Made by a program: the position numbers and the translations under genes | Notes under the pieces: model-generated | The model's input: the letters and a program-made list of their open reading frames with translations, nothing else | Told to the model about the DNA's origin: nothing | The model's database searches: none | Source: Rhodospirillales bacterium 47_12_T64 | GTDB taxonomy: Bacteria; Pseudomonadota; Alphaproteobacteria; Kiloniellales; Kiloniellaceae | DNA: 5,635 bases | Assembly (NCBI GenBank): GCA_002162915.1 | Contig: MABB01000003.1 | Location: 1 to 5,635, forward strand | Direction of reading: 5' to 3' | In this document: piece by piece, positions 1 to 5,635 of the stretch | Position numbering within the stretch: position 1 is the stretch's first letter | Layout: each line of letters opens with the position of its first letter

Positions 1-169
1 CAATAAAATACCAAAAGGCGAAGCCGATTACTGGTAGTAGAACAACTGTGATAATCCACAGGACCTTTACAACATTTCCTTCGTGGCTATGAAAGATTTT
101 GGTAATTGCCCATAGGCTTATAATCAATATGGGCAAACCAATTATGCTGCCGGTTTCCAGGCTAAACAT
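1..169 (-). CDS. Small PLDc_N-like membrane protein (3' end cut off)
   Basis: Partial gene: the first 56 codons are present and the 3' end runs off the window start. Reading on the minus strand from ATG (169-167), the protein starts MFSLETGSIIGLPILI, has a first hydrophobic segment (about residues 8-20) ending in SLWAITKIF, a short polar turn (HSHEGN), then a second hydrophobic segment with the order K-V-LW...LLP-V-IG-F-WYFI. That two-helix hairpin with the 'K-LW ... LP-hh-G ... WYhh' pattern is what I know from the PLDc_N (phospholipase D/nuclease N-terminal) domain, which often occurs alone as a protein of about 60-70 residues. The stand-alone form has no known catalytic activity because the phospholipase domain is absent. 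An AAGGA Shine-Dalgarno lies 9 bases before the ATG (about 178-182), which supports the start. Function is unknown; inner-membrane location is inferred. The family call is from motif memory and fairly likely, not certain. Confidence 0.66.
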   Translation of the reverse strand, partial: MFSLETGSIIGLPILIISLWAITKIFHSHEGNVVKVLWIITVVLLPVIGFAFWYFI

Positions 170-509
170 AGTCGTGATTCCTTAAAATTGTCTGGGTCCA
201 TATTCATCGACACAAATGTCTTCATGAACATGGAGATAGATTACACGGAAAAGGAGAATGTAAACATTCGTATTAATACGGAGAGTACTGTAAATAAATA
301 GTATTCATGGTCAGAAAACCAAGTAGTCTTTGCTGTGTTTTTTGTTTAAATCATGGTGTAGAGATAATGTTACACAATTTATGAGTGTGTATGAAATTTA
401 TCACCAAAATTAGGTAGGAAAATGAGGTGATAGTTTCGCCTTATGTATTTTGGGAATACCAGATGCGACTAATCAGCGTAATTATTCAGGTGCGCTTAAA
501 GTGATCGAC
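170..509. other. AT-rich non-coding gap between ruvX and the PLDc_N-like gene
   Basis: I read both strands and found only open frames of about 25 codons or fewer (for example MNMEIDYTEKEN from 223) with no convincing ribosome site, so I call no gene here. The stretch is clearly poorer in GC than the flanking genes. It carries two touching palindromes (256-280, listed separately) and three scattered GTGTA/TACAC half-sites (356-360, 371-375, 387-391). Both flanking genes point leftward, so the gap holds the 3' end of the ruvX transcript and the leader of the PLDc_N-like gene. I see no convincing hairpin plus T-tract terminator for ruvX. Confidence 0.7.
256..280. promoter_or_regulatory. Two adjoining palindromes, possible operator of the PLDc_N-like gene
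   Basis: GAATGTAAACATTC (256-269; 6-bp arms, 2-base centre) shares its last base with the perfect 12-bp palindrome CGTATTAATACG (269-280). They lie about 90-110 bp upstream of the start codon of the leftward small membrane-protein gene. On the minus strand the first palindrome contains TTTACA (264-259), which with TAATCT (243-238) makes a weak promoter-like pair, but the 15-bp spacing is short. The symmetry is directly visible. A role as a repressor or activator site is only inference, and AT-rich DNA makes short palindromes by chance. Confidence 0.25.
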
Positions 510-992
510 CTAAAATTTTAATCGCGTTTGTATGGCATCCAAAGCGCCTTGAAGAATATATGCGGCGGCTGCTTTGTCGACGACCTCGGCTCTGCGTTTT
601 CGTGTCATGTCTGCTTCACCAATGAGGAAGCGTTCAACAGCTGAGGTCGACATGCGTTCGTCCCAAAAGACAATTGGTATTTCAAAGCCAGCTATTGTGT
701 GCAGGTTTTGGGCAAGAGTCCGCACAGACTGACAACGAGGACCTTCTGTGCCATCCATGTTTACCGGAAGACCCATAACAATACCGCCAATATTCTTCTC
801 GAGACAGATCGCTTTGAGTTCCTCAGCATCTTTTTTGAATTTAGTTCTTTTAATTGTGCCTATGGGCGATGCTACGGTGAACCCTCGATCAGATACTGCC
901 ATTCCGATAGTTTTCGTTCCGGGATCAAGACCCAGAAGGCGTTGATTGCGGTCGAGAATATCTGGCAGGTCATATATATCGAGGTCTTGCAC
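510..992 (-). CDS. ruvX: RuvX/YqgF, RNase H-fold putative pre-16S rRNA nuclease
   Basis: 160-residue cytoplasmic protein of the YqgF/RuvX family, related to RuvC Holliday-junction resolvases; family members have been linked to final trimming of the 16S rRNA 5' end and to resolution of branched DNA. The first RNase H strand LLGLDPGTKTIGMAVSD (residues 19-35) carries the acidic residue D23. GIVMGLPVNMDGTEG follows (70-84), then the FWDERMSTS motif (109-117, D111/E112), and VVDKAAAAYILQGALD near the C-terminus (D139). All expected blocks are present. The length is slightly above the usual 140-155 because of an N-terminal lead of about 18 residues (DIYDLPDIL), a form common in alphaproteobacteria. 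The start is GTG (992-990): an in-frame TGA at 1019-1017 blocks anything longer, and there is no in-frame ATG before the first motif. The ribosome site is weak (AGCGAG). It is divergent from the NnrU-like gene. Confidence 0.95.
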   Translation of the reverse strand: MQDLDIYDLPDILDRNQRLLGLDPGTKTIGMAVSDRGFTVASPIGTIKRTKFKKDAEELKAICLEKNIGGIVMGLPVNMDGTEGPRCQSVRTLAQNLHTIAGFEIPIVFWDERMSTSAVERFLIGEADMTRKRRAEVVDKAAAAYILQGALDAIQTRLKF

Positions 993-1016
993 TCTGGGCT
1001 CGCTTGTTATTTTTAT

Positions 1017-1118
1017 TCATAAGGACACTGGTTTTGTCCAGGGGATACTGGGGGTTTTATCCAGAAGATAGTAGGTTCTGTTCCAGCCCAGAGATCGTTT
1101 AATATTGCGCGCGATCAT
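1017..1118 (-). CDS. Possible small protein upstream of ruvX, in the same frame
   Basis: A short open frame of 33 codons, from ATG (1118-1116) to TGA (1019-1017). The frame stays open further upstream to about 1199, and a TTG at 1142-1140 is another possible start. The peptide includes MIARNIKRSLGWNRTYYLLD and ends in WTKPVSL. Third-position GC of the open frame is about 55% by my hand count, higher than expected for the AT-rich gaps elsewhere, and the amino-acid mix looks protein-like. Against it: no clear Shine-Dalgarno at either start, and I recognise no family. It lies in phase with ruvX, 24 bases before the ruvX GTG, so it could be a small gene translated ahead of ruvX, a remnant of a longer ruvX N-terminus interrupted by TGA, or chance. 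Confidence 0.25.
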   Translation of the reverse strand: MIARNIKRSLGWNRTYYLLDKTPSIPWTKPVSL

Positions 1119-1151
1119 GCGCGACAGTCTGTCATCTGGCAAGAAGCCGAT

Positions 1152-1180
1152 TTGGTTGCGATAAATAAGCGCGGTAATAT
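1152..1180 (+). promoter_or_regulatory. Sigma-70-like promoter for the NnrU-like gene
   Basis: TTGGTT (1152-1157) and TAATAT (1175-1180) are separated by exactly 17 bp, giving 4 of 6 and 5 of 6 matches to the -35 and -10 consensus. Transcription would start near 1187, leaving a leader of about 26 bases before ATG 1213. It overlaps the upstream part of the leftward open frame, so divergent promoters may interleave here. This is a pattern match only. Confidence 0.45.
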
Positions 1181-1212
1181 ACGTGGTTAAATTTTAGCAG
1201 AAGTTGATGGGA

Positions 1213-1929
1213 ATGGATATGTTTGGTGGATTTGGTGGTTTGATCGCAGCTTTTTTGCTGTTTTTGATTTTGCACTCCATCCCGCCAATGCAGCGAGTTA
1301 AGGGGACACTTATTAACCTGCTCGGCAAGCGGGGCTATTATTTGGGCTATTCGGTTATTTCTCTTTTCGCCTTGTCTTGGTTGATCCGTGAAGTCTGGGC
1401 CGCACCTTATGTAGAGGTCTGGCCGTTTGAGGCGTGGGCGGCTCGAACAACCGCACATATAATGCCAATCGCAATCATTATTTTTATGGCGGGTTTCTTG
1501 AGGCCTAATCCTTTGTCTATTGGTCCTTCATCTCTTGGAGGGGGAGCAGGATATGACAACAGTCGGCAAGGATTCATCGGGATTGTCCGTCATCCTGCCC
1601 TTTGGGGCTTTGCTCTGTGGTCAGGGGCACATCTGTTTGCGAATGGAAGCCTTGCGGAAGTTTTGTTTTTTGGTGGGTTATTGGTTTTGTCTTTTGCCGG
1701 TATGGCTATCGTTGATCGCCGTAGGAAGCGTATTCTAGGCTTGGAAACATGGGTGGATCTATCGCGAGGGACGTCCAACATCCCATTTGCCGGATTATTT
1801 AAAGGGGGCAATTGTTGGCCCACAGCAGGGGATGGATACGCGGTTCTTGCAGGGGGATTTCTTCTTGCTTTGGCGATCTGGTTCCATCCCGTTTTGTTTG
1901 GCGTTTATCCTTTATCCGGGTTTGGTTAG
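1213..1929 (+). CDS. NnrU-family integral membrane protein
   Basis: 238-residue polytopic inner-membrane protein of the NnrU family. The name comes from a gene near nitrite/nitric-oxide reductase clusters in some alphaproteobacteria; its biochemical role is not settled, and sequence similarity to isoprenylcysteine carboxyl methyltransferase-type proteins is often noted. Visible family marks are FLLFLILHSIPPMQR in the first membrane segment (LHS at 20-22), then LGKRGYYLGYSVISL, and the core HPALWGFALWSGAHLFANG (127-145, with H127-P128, W136, H140, N144-G145) followed by hydrophobic LFFGGLLVLSFAGMAIVDRRR. About six membrane segments: 9-23, 43-58, 81-96, 128-143, 148-167 and 211-232. I chose ATG 1213 because AGAAG (1199-1203) lies 9 bases before it; TTG 1204, ATG 1207 and ATG 1219 are in frame and cannot be excluded. 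No denitrification gene is in the window, so a link to nitrogen oxides is not supported here. Confidence 0.85.
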   Translation: MDMFGGFGGLIAAFLLFLILHSIPPMQRVKGTLINLLGKRGYYLGYSVISLFALSWLIREVWAAPYVEVWPFEAWAARTTAHIMPIAIIIFMAGFLRPNPLSIGPSSLGGGAGYDNSRQGFIGIVRHPALWGFALWSGAHLFANGSLAEVLFFGGLLVLSFAGMAIVDRRRKRILGLETWVDLSRGTSNIPFAGLFKGGNCWPTAGDGYAVLAGGFLLALAIWFHPVLFGVYPLSGFG

Positions 1930-2020
1930 GCAGGAAGTTTGGTGTTCATTTTCTGAGATACCATCACGCCTCTTGAATTTTCTCAAGGTGATCGTAAATT
2001 TTGTGCTAAAGCTGTTATAA

Positions 2021-2039
2021 GGGAAGCGTTAAGCTTCCC
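2021..2039 (+). terminator. Hairpin downstream of the NnrU-like gene, possible terminator
   Basis: GGGAAGC (2021-2027) and GCTTCCC (2033-2039) form a perfect 7-bp stem around a 5-base loop, about 90 bases past the NnrU-like stop. The following bases (CCAGTATTGTTGTC) are only mildly T-rich, so as an intrinsic terminator it is imperfect; it could also act as a 3'-end stabiliser or with Rho. The hairpin is seen directly; the terminator role is inferred. Confidence 0.45.
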
Positions 2040-2046
2040 CCAGTAT

Positions 2047-2071
2047 TGTTGTCATAGTTACTGTTGTCATA
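2047..2071. repeat. Tandem 10-bp direct repeat upstream of the DUF454 gene
   Basis: TGTTGTCATA occurs at 2047-2056 and again, identical, at 2062-2071, with starts 15 bp apart. Each copy contains a consensus-like -35 hexamer TTGTCA (2049-2054 and 2064-2069). A weaker relative (AGTTGTGACA) begins at 2082. The block lies 50-75 bp before the DUF454 start codon, where promoter elements are expected, although no good -10 sits at the right distance. It may be a duplicated protein-binding site or a small slippage duplication. Confidence 0.4.
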
Positions 2072-2120
2072 ACTCTAAATTAGTTGTGACACTTCTATTG
2101 CCTTGGAGTGCTCGCTCGTT

Positions 2121-2540
2121 ATGTCTCAACCTGAATATGCAGGTGAAACAAAGGTCGGAAAAACTGGTTTACGCCGAGTATGTCTGATGGGATTGGGGTG
2201 GACCTGTATCCTTCTCGGGGTAATTGGTGTGGTTTTACCGTTGCTGCCAACGACTCCTTTTCTACTTGTTGCGCTATGGGCCTTTTCTCATTCTTCCAAA
2301 CGCTTCCACGACTGGCTCTATACGCATAAGTATCTCGGGCCAATGGTTCAGGATTGGAACAGGTACCGTATTATCCCTGTAAAAGCGAAGGTCTTGGCTA
2401 TTTCCATGATGAGTGCGAGCCTTGCTTTTGTTGCTTATAAGGGGGTGCTCCCACTTTGGGGACTTGCTCTTATCGGGTTGAGCTTATTGTGTGTTGCTAT
2501 TTTTATACTCAGATGCCCCAGTCATCATCCGAAGCCATAA
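2121..2540 (+). CDS. DUF454 (YbaN-family) inner-membrane protein
   Basis: 139-residue protein of the DUF454/YbaN family, small inner-membrane proteins of unknown function. The diagnostic block is GVIGVVLPLLPTTPFLLVALWAFS (about 33-56, with P40 and P43-T-T-P46), which spans two membrane segments joined by the LPTTP turn. It is followed by the polar stretch SSKRFHDWLYTHKYLGPMVQDW (58-79), also typical, then IPVKAK and a second hydrophobic pair (about 91-106 and 111-130). The C-terminus is short and His/Pro-rich (PSHHPKP). I prefer ATG 2121 (GGAG at 2105-2108, a slightly long 12-base gap); an in-frame TTG at 2103 would add six residues but has no ribosome site. A 9-bp repeat ATCCGAAGC (2527-2535, 2540-2548) straddles the stop codon. 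It is followed by the Gat operon on the same strand; the 247-bp gap suggests separate transcription. Confidence 0.9.
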   Translation: MSQPEYAGETKVGKTGLRRVCLMGLGWTCILLGVIGVVLPLLPTTPFLLVALWAFSHSSKRFHDWLYTHKYLGPMVQDWNRYRIIPVKAKVLAISMMSASLAFVAYKGVLPLWGLALIGLSLLCVAIFILRCPSHHPKP

Positions 2541-2609
2541 TCCGAAGCAAGTGGAAAACGGTAGTTTGCTCAAGTCAAAATAACGGACTCTAAATATTTT
2601 GAAATATCA

Positions 2610-2638
2610 TGGGCTGTTGCAGAATTTATTGCGATAAT
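2610..2638 (+). promoter_or_regulatory. Probable extended -10 promoter of the gatCAB operon
   Basis: TG-C-GATAAT (2630-2638) matches an extended -10 element (TGn plus a 5-of-6 hexamer at 2633-2638). A weak -35-like TGGGCT lies 17 bp upstream (2610-2615). Just upstream is an AT-rich palindrome ATATTTTGAAATAT (2594-2607) that could be an operator. A start near 2645 would give gatC an untranslated leader of about 143 bases. This is the best promoter candidate I can find in the 247-bp gap, but no experiment backs it. Confidence 0.38.
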
Positions 2639-2737
2639 TTTGAATTCTACCCTACTTCACAAAGAAAAGATGTTTTTCAACATAAAAATGCCTGTGCCGG
2701 GCGTTGCAGGCTGGGCTGACGGGTGCTACTTTCCGCA

Positions 2738-2761
2738 CGAAATCAGTACGTGATACTTTCG
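2738..2761 (+). other. Bulged hairpin in the gatC leader
   Basis: CGAAA (2738-2742) pairs with TTTCG (2757-2761), and inside it GTA (2746-2748) pairs with TAC (2754-2756) around the loop CGTGA, leaving a 3-base bulge (TCA) on the left arm. A second short stem, GCCTG (2690-2694) with CAGGC (2707-2711), lies upstream. The leader 2685-2740 is noticeably richer in GC than the DNA before it. The hairpin ends 26 bases before the gatC start codon, so it should not cover the ribosome site. I recognise no known riboswitch or leader-peptide design. Confidence 0.3.
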
Positions 2762-2787
2762 ATATCCATAGAAGATTGGAACCGAGT

Positions 2788-3075
2788 ATGTCTGTCGACA
2801 AAAAAACGGTCGCGAAAATTGCCTCTCTGGCTCGCATCCGGGTTGATGAGGAACAACAAGAAGCGTTAACCGGGGAACTCAATCAGATCCTTGGCTGGAT
2901 TGAGCAACTCTCAGAACTTGATACTGAGGGTGTTGAGCCGATGACATCTGTTGTTGAAATGAACCAACCTCTGCGTGAAGACGTGGTAAATGACGGGTAC
3001 TATGTTGATCGGGTAACAAAAAATGCCCCAGAGTCTGCCCATGGTTTCTTTGCTGTTCCTAAGGTGATCGAATAA
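2788..3075 (+). CDS. gatC: GatC, subunit C of Asp/Glu-tRNA amidotransferase
   Basis: 95-residue cytoplasmic subunit that wraps around GatA and GatB and stabilises the heterotrimer; it has no catalytic site. All family marks are present in order: [13 protein letters not shown] (7-19), the helix EELNQIL-type segment [20 protein letters not shown] (29-48), VEPMTSV (49-55), PLREDVV (61-67), and the C-terminal [17 protein letters not shown] (79-95). Length is the family norm. The frame is open upstream to 2704, but those codons look unlike any GatC, and ATG 2788 has GGA (2778-2780) 7 bases before it, so I reject the longer start. The stop TAA shares its last base with the gatA ATG (TAATG), which indicates translational coupling. 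Confidence 0.96.
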   Translation: MSVDKKTVAKIASLARIRVDEEQQEALTGELNQILGWIEQLSELDTEGVEPMTSVVEMNQPLREDVVNDGYYVDRVTKNAPESAHGFFAVPKVIE

Positions 3076-4556
3076 TGAGCAACCTCACACATCTTACAAT
3101 CGCTGATGCCATTGATGGCATGGACAAGGGCGATTTTACTGCACGCGAACTTACCGAAGCACACATAAGTGCGATGGACGAGACTCGCGAACTCAATGCT
3201 TATATCGTTGAGACCCCTGAAATTGCCTTGGACATGGCTGATGCATCCGACAAACGTCGTGCGGACGGTAAGGCTGGTATTATGGAGGGGATTCCGATCG
3301 CGATGAAGGATCTCTTCTGTACCGAAGGGACTCAGACGACTGCGGCGTCGCATATCCTCGAAGGCTTCGTTCCGACTTACGAGTCAACTGTTTCAGGTAA
3401 CCTTTGGAACGCTGGTGCGGTTATGCTGGGGAAATCTAACCTCGATCAGTTCGCTATGGGATCGGCAAACATCACTTCCTATTTTGGAAACGTGATTAAC
3501 CCTTGGCAACGTCAAGGCAGTACCGCTCAGCTAACGCCGGGTGGTTCTTCCGGTGGTTCTGCGGCGACTGTGGCGGCCCGTGCGGCAATGGCTGCGACCG
3601 GGACAGATACGGGGGGCTCTATTCGTCAACCCGCTGCTTTTTCTGGTATCGTCGGTATGAAACCAACATACGGTCGTTGCTCGCGCTGGGGCGTTGTGGC
3701 TTTTGCTTCATCTCTTGATCAGGCCGGCCCAATGACCCGTTCTGTTCGTGATGCCGCTATCATGCTCGAAGCGATGGCTGGGTATGACGAAAAAGATTCG
3801 ACCTCGGTCAAACTGGACGTGCCAAGTTATCAAAAAGCGCTCACAGGTGATATCCGCGGTCTGAAAGTAGGTATTCCAAAAGAGTACCGTATGGATGGTG
3901 CGCCCAAAGAAATCGATCAAGCCTGGGAGCAGGGTATCGAGTGGTTGAAAGCTGCGGGTGCCGAGCCTGTTGAGATCAGCCTGCCGCATACCAAATATGC
4001 TTTACCTGCCTATTATATCATTGCACCAGCTGAGTGTTCATCAAATCTCGCGCGCTATGACGGTGTGCGTTACGGCCTTCGCGTTGATGGCGAAAGCCTT
4101 GATGACATGTACGAAAGAACCCGGGCCGAAGGATTTGGCGACGAGGTGAAACGCCGTATCCTGATCGGTACCTATGTTCTGTCCGCGGGCTATTACGACG
4201 CCTATTACAACAAAGCCCGTCGTGTTCGGACACTGATCGCCAATGATTTCAAAAAGGCTTTCGAGAGCGTTGATGTGATCCTCACCCCTACAGCACCTAG
4301 CCCTGCTTTTGGCATCGGTGAAAAAATGGATGATCCAATTGCGATGTACTTGAACGACGTCTTTACTGTTCCGGCAAGTCTTGCTGGTCTTCCAGGGATT
4401 TCCATTCCAACAGCCCTATCAAGCGAAGGTACACCTCTTGGCTTGCAGATTCTTGGTAAAGCTTTTGATGAAGAAACTGTTCTGAAAGTCGCTAGTGTCG
4501 TTGAAGAGGCCGCAGGGTTCTCTGCTCTTCCGCAGCTGATTGCAGGAGGCAAATAA
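3075..4556 (+). CDS. gatA: GatA, glutaminase subunit of Asp/Glu-tRNA amidotransferase
   Basis: 493-residue amidase-signature enzyme. It hydrolyses glutamine and passes the ammonia to GatB, which amidates activated Glu-tRNA(Gln) or Asp-tRNA(Asn). The Ser-cisSer-Lys triad is complete: K78 in IAMKDL, S158 in [10 protein letters not shown], and the nucleophile S182 in [10 protein letters not shown]; the 24-residue spacing S158-S182 matches the family. Other landmarks are [21 protein letters not shown] (118-130), [13 protein letters not shown] (194-206), SSLDQAGP (212-219), and the C-terminal [13 protein letters not shown] block. Between NPW (142-144) and PGGSS the loop is several residues longer than in the Staphylococcus enzyme; I recall a similar length in alphaproteobacterial GatA. 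The start ATG overlaps the gatC stop by one base, with AAGGTGA (3061-3067) 7 bases before it. Full length, no frameshift. Confidence 0.98.
   Translation: MSNLTHLTIADAIDGMDKGDFTARELTEAHISAMDETRELNAYIVETPEIALDMADASDKRRADGKAGIMEGIPIAMKDLFCTEGTQTTAASHILEGFVPTYESTVSGNLWNAGAVMLGKSNLDQFAMGSANITSYFGNVINPWQRQGSTAQLTPGGSSGGSAATVAARAAMAATGTDTGGSIRQPAAFSGIVGMKPTYGRCSRWGVVAFASSLDQAGPMTRSVRDAAIMLEAMAGYDEKDSTSVKLDVPSYQKALTGDIRGLKVGIPKEYRMDGAPKEIDQAWEQGIEWLKAAGAEPVEISLPHTKYALPAYYIIAPAECSSNLARYDGVRYGLRVDGESLDDMYERTRAEGFGDEVKRRILIGTYVLSAGYYDAYYNKARRVRTLIANDFKKAFESVDVILTPTAPSPAFGIGEKMDDPIAMYLNDVFTVPASLAGLPGISIPTALSSEGTPLGLQILGKAFDEETVLKVASVVEEAAGFSALPQLIAGGK
4544..4549 (+). promoter_or_regulatory. Perfect AGGAGG ribosome site for gatB
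   Basis: AGGAGG lies within the last codons of gatA, 8 bases before the gatB ATG at 4558. It is the strongest Shine-Dalgarno in the window and fixes the gatB start. Being embedded in gatA, it should give efficient re-initiation after the gatA stop at 4554-4556. Confidence 0.85.
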
Positions 4557-4557
4557 G

Positions 4558-5635
4558 ATGAGCTACAGAGTTAAAGGAAATACAGGCGAGTGGGAAGTTG
4601 TCATCGGGCTGGAAGTTCACGCCCAGGTAATTTCTAAATCTAAACTCTTCTCTGGTGCGGCAACAAAGTTTGGTGCAGATCCTAACCATCAGGTTTCACT
4701 GGTTGATGCCGCAATGCCAGGCATGTTGCCTGTTCTCAACAAAGAAGTTGTTGAACAGGGTATTCGTACTGGCTTGGGACTTCGTGCTCAGATTAACCTT
4801 AAATCTGTTTTCGAGCGTAAAAACTATTTTTATGCTGATTTACCACAAGGCTATCAGATTTCTCAGTTTCTTGAGCCAATCGTGGGTAAGGGAACTCTTA
4901 CTCTTGATCTTGACGGCGGGGAAACGCGTGTTGTCGGGATTGAGCGTATGCACTTGGAGCAGGATGCAGGTAAATCAATTCATGACCAGCACCCGACCCA
5001 ATCCTATATCGATCTGAACCGTACCGGTGTTGCGTTGATGGAAGTTGTTTCTGACCCGGATCTTCGTTCTCCTGAAGAAGCTGGGGCATATTTGCGTAAG
5101 ATGCGCTCGATCCTTCGTTATCTCGGCACTTGTGATGGTAACATGGACGAAGGCTCCATGCGTGCAGATGTAAATGTTTCCGTTCGCAAGGTCGGAGACG
5201 AGCTTGGTACACGAACCGAGACCAAAAACGTCAACTCTATCCGTTATGTTATGCAAGCCATCGAGTTTGAAGCCAAACGCCAGGTGAAAGTTCTGGAAGA
5301 AGGCGGCAAGATCGTTCAGGAAACCCGTCAGTTCGATCCGAGTAATGGCTCTACACGTTCTCTACGGAGTAAGGAAGAAGCACACGATTATCGCTACTTC
5401 CCTGATCCGGATCTATTGCCATTGATTCTTGATCCCAAATGGGTTGAGGAAATCAAGGCCTCTATTCCTGAGTTACCGGATGAGAAAAAAGAACGTTTCA
5501 TCAAGGATTTTGGACTTTCTTCTTACGATGCTGGCATTCTTGTCGTCGACCGTGACCGTGCAGCTTTCTACGAAGAGGTGGCTGAAGGGCGCGATCCCAA
5601 AATGGCAGCCAACTGGGTTATGGGCGATTTCTTTG
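4558..5635 (+). CDS. gatB: GatB, tRNA-binding amidating subunit (3' end cut off)
   Basis: The first 359 codons are present; the family is about 480-500 residues, so roughly the last quarter is outside the window. GatB activates the misacylated amino acid on tRNA with ATP and amidates it with ammonia from GatA. Visible landmarks: [13 protein letters not shown] (12-24), [25 protein letters not shown] (88-103), [17 protein letters not shown] (128-144), [35 protein letters not shown] (191-208), [11 protein letters not shown], and [22 protein letters not shown] (265-286). These cover the catalytic GatB_N domain. The C-terminal YqeY-like tRNA-binding domain is only beginning ([14 protein letters not shown], then GILVVDRD). 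The reading frame is clean throughout. The start at 4558 is one base after the gatA stop. Confidence 0.97.
   Translation, partial: MSYRVKGNTGEWEVVIGLEVHAQVISKSKLFSGAATKFGADPNHQVSLVDAAMPGMLPVLNKEVVEQGIRTGLGLRAQINLKSVFERKNYFYADLPQGYQISQFLEPIVGKGTLTLDLDGGETRVVGIERMHLEQDAGKSIHDQHPTQSYIDLNRTGVALMEVVSDPDLRSPEEAGAYLRKMRSILRYLGTCDGNMDEGSMRADVNVSVRKVGDELGTRTETKNVNSIRYVMQAIEFEAKRQVKVLEEGGKIVQETRQFDPSNGSTRSLRSKEEAHDYRYFPDPDLLPLILDPKWVEEIKASIPELPDEKKERFIKDFGLSSYDAGILVVDRDRAAFYEEVAEGRDPKMAANWVMGDFF

Noticed and set aside
223..300. 25-codon plus-strand frame (MNMEIDYTEKEN...)
   Set aside because: No ribosome site, and it crosses the double palindrome; it is too short and AT-driven to support as a gene.
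342..364. TTGTTT and TAATGT, 17 bp apart, as a plus-strand promoter
   Set aside because: There is no plus-strand gene downstream before the converging ruvX, and such pairs are common in AT-rich DNA.
355..391. Alternating GTGTA/TACAC half-sites as an operator
   Set aside because: Five-base arms with unequal spacings of 10 and 11 bases; not distinct from chance in this composition.
699..1022. Plus-strand open frame of 107 codons opposite ruvX
   Set aside because: It lies antisense to a clear ruvX, is Cys/Phe-rich with no recognisable motif, and has no ribosome site; it is a shadow frame.
2704..2787. N-terminal extension of GatC from 2704
   Set aside because: The added 28 residues match no GatC, the start has no ribosome site, and ATG 2788 gives the normal 95-residue length.
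4205..4552. Minus-strand open frame of 115 codons inside gatA
   Set aside because: It is fully antisense to the conserved C-terminal part of gatA, with arginine/serine-rich shadow-like composition and no family marks.
4655..5256. Several open frames (both strands) within 4655-5256
   Set aside because: All overlap the uninterrupted gatB frame, which matches its family along the whole segment.

Overview
The window looks like chromosomal DNA of a moderate-GC alphaproteobacterium. The evidence is the gatC-gatA-gatB operon next to a divergent ruvX (YqgF), the alphaproteobacterial style of the RuvX N-terminus (a short extension before the RLLGLDPGTKTIG motif), a GatA with extra residues just before the amidase signature, and an NnrU-family membrane protein. 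I cannot name a genus from sequence alone. The content is mostly housekeeping. I see no mobile element, CRISPR array, tRNA or rRNA, and no sign of a new multi-gene system.

Layout. On the minus strand, positions 1-169 hold the start of a very small membrane protein of the PLDc_N type, cut by the window edge. Positions 170-509 are AT-rich and non-coding, with two adjoining palindromes. Positions 510-992 (minus) encode RuvX, read from a GTG start. Upstream of it (about 1017-1199, minus) lies an open frame in the same phase as ruvX, closed by one TGA; it may be a small unannotated gene. From there the plus strand takes over: an NnrU-family protein (about 1213-1929) with a good sigma-70-like promoter, a hairpin that could end its transcript, a 10-bp direct repeat, and a DUF454/YbaN-family inner-membrane protein (2121-2540). 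After a 247-bp gap with a probable extended -10 promoter and a structured leader comes gatC (2788-3075), gatA (3075-4556) and gatB (4558 to beyond the window end).

How the genes work together. GatC, GatA and GatB form the tRNA-dependent amidotransferase that corrects misacylated Glu-tRNA(Gln) and/or Asp-tRNA(Asn). The tight packing (TAATG overlap for gatC/gatA; one base between the gatA stop and the gatB start, with a perfect AGGAGG) fits one co-transcribed and translationally coupled unit with 1:1:1 output. RuvX is an RNase H-fold nuclease linked to 16S rRNA processing and Holliday-junction-type chemistry. The NnrU-like, DUF454 and PLDc_N-like proteins are all small integral membrane proteins of poorly known function, and nothing in the window ties them to the Gat operon beyond neighbourhood.
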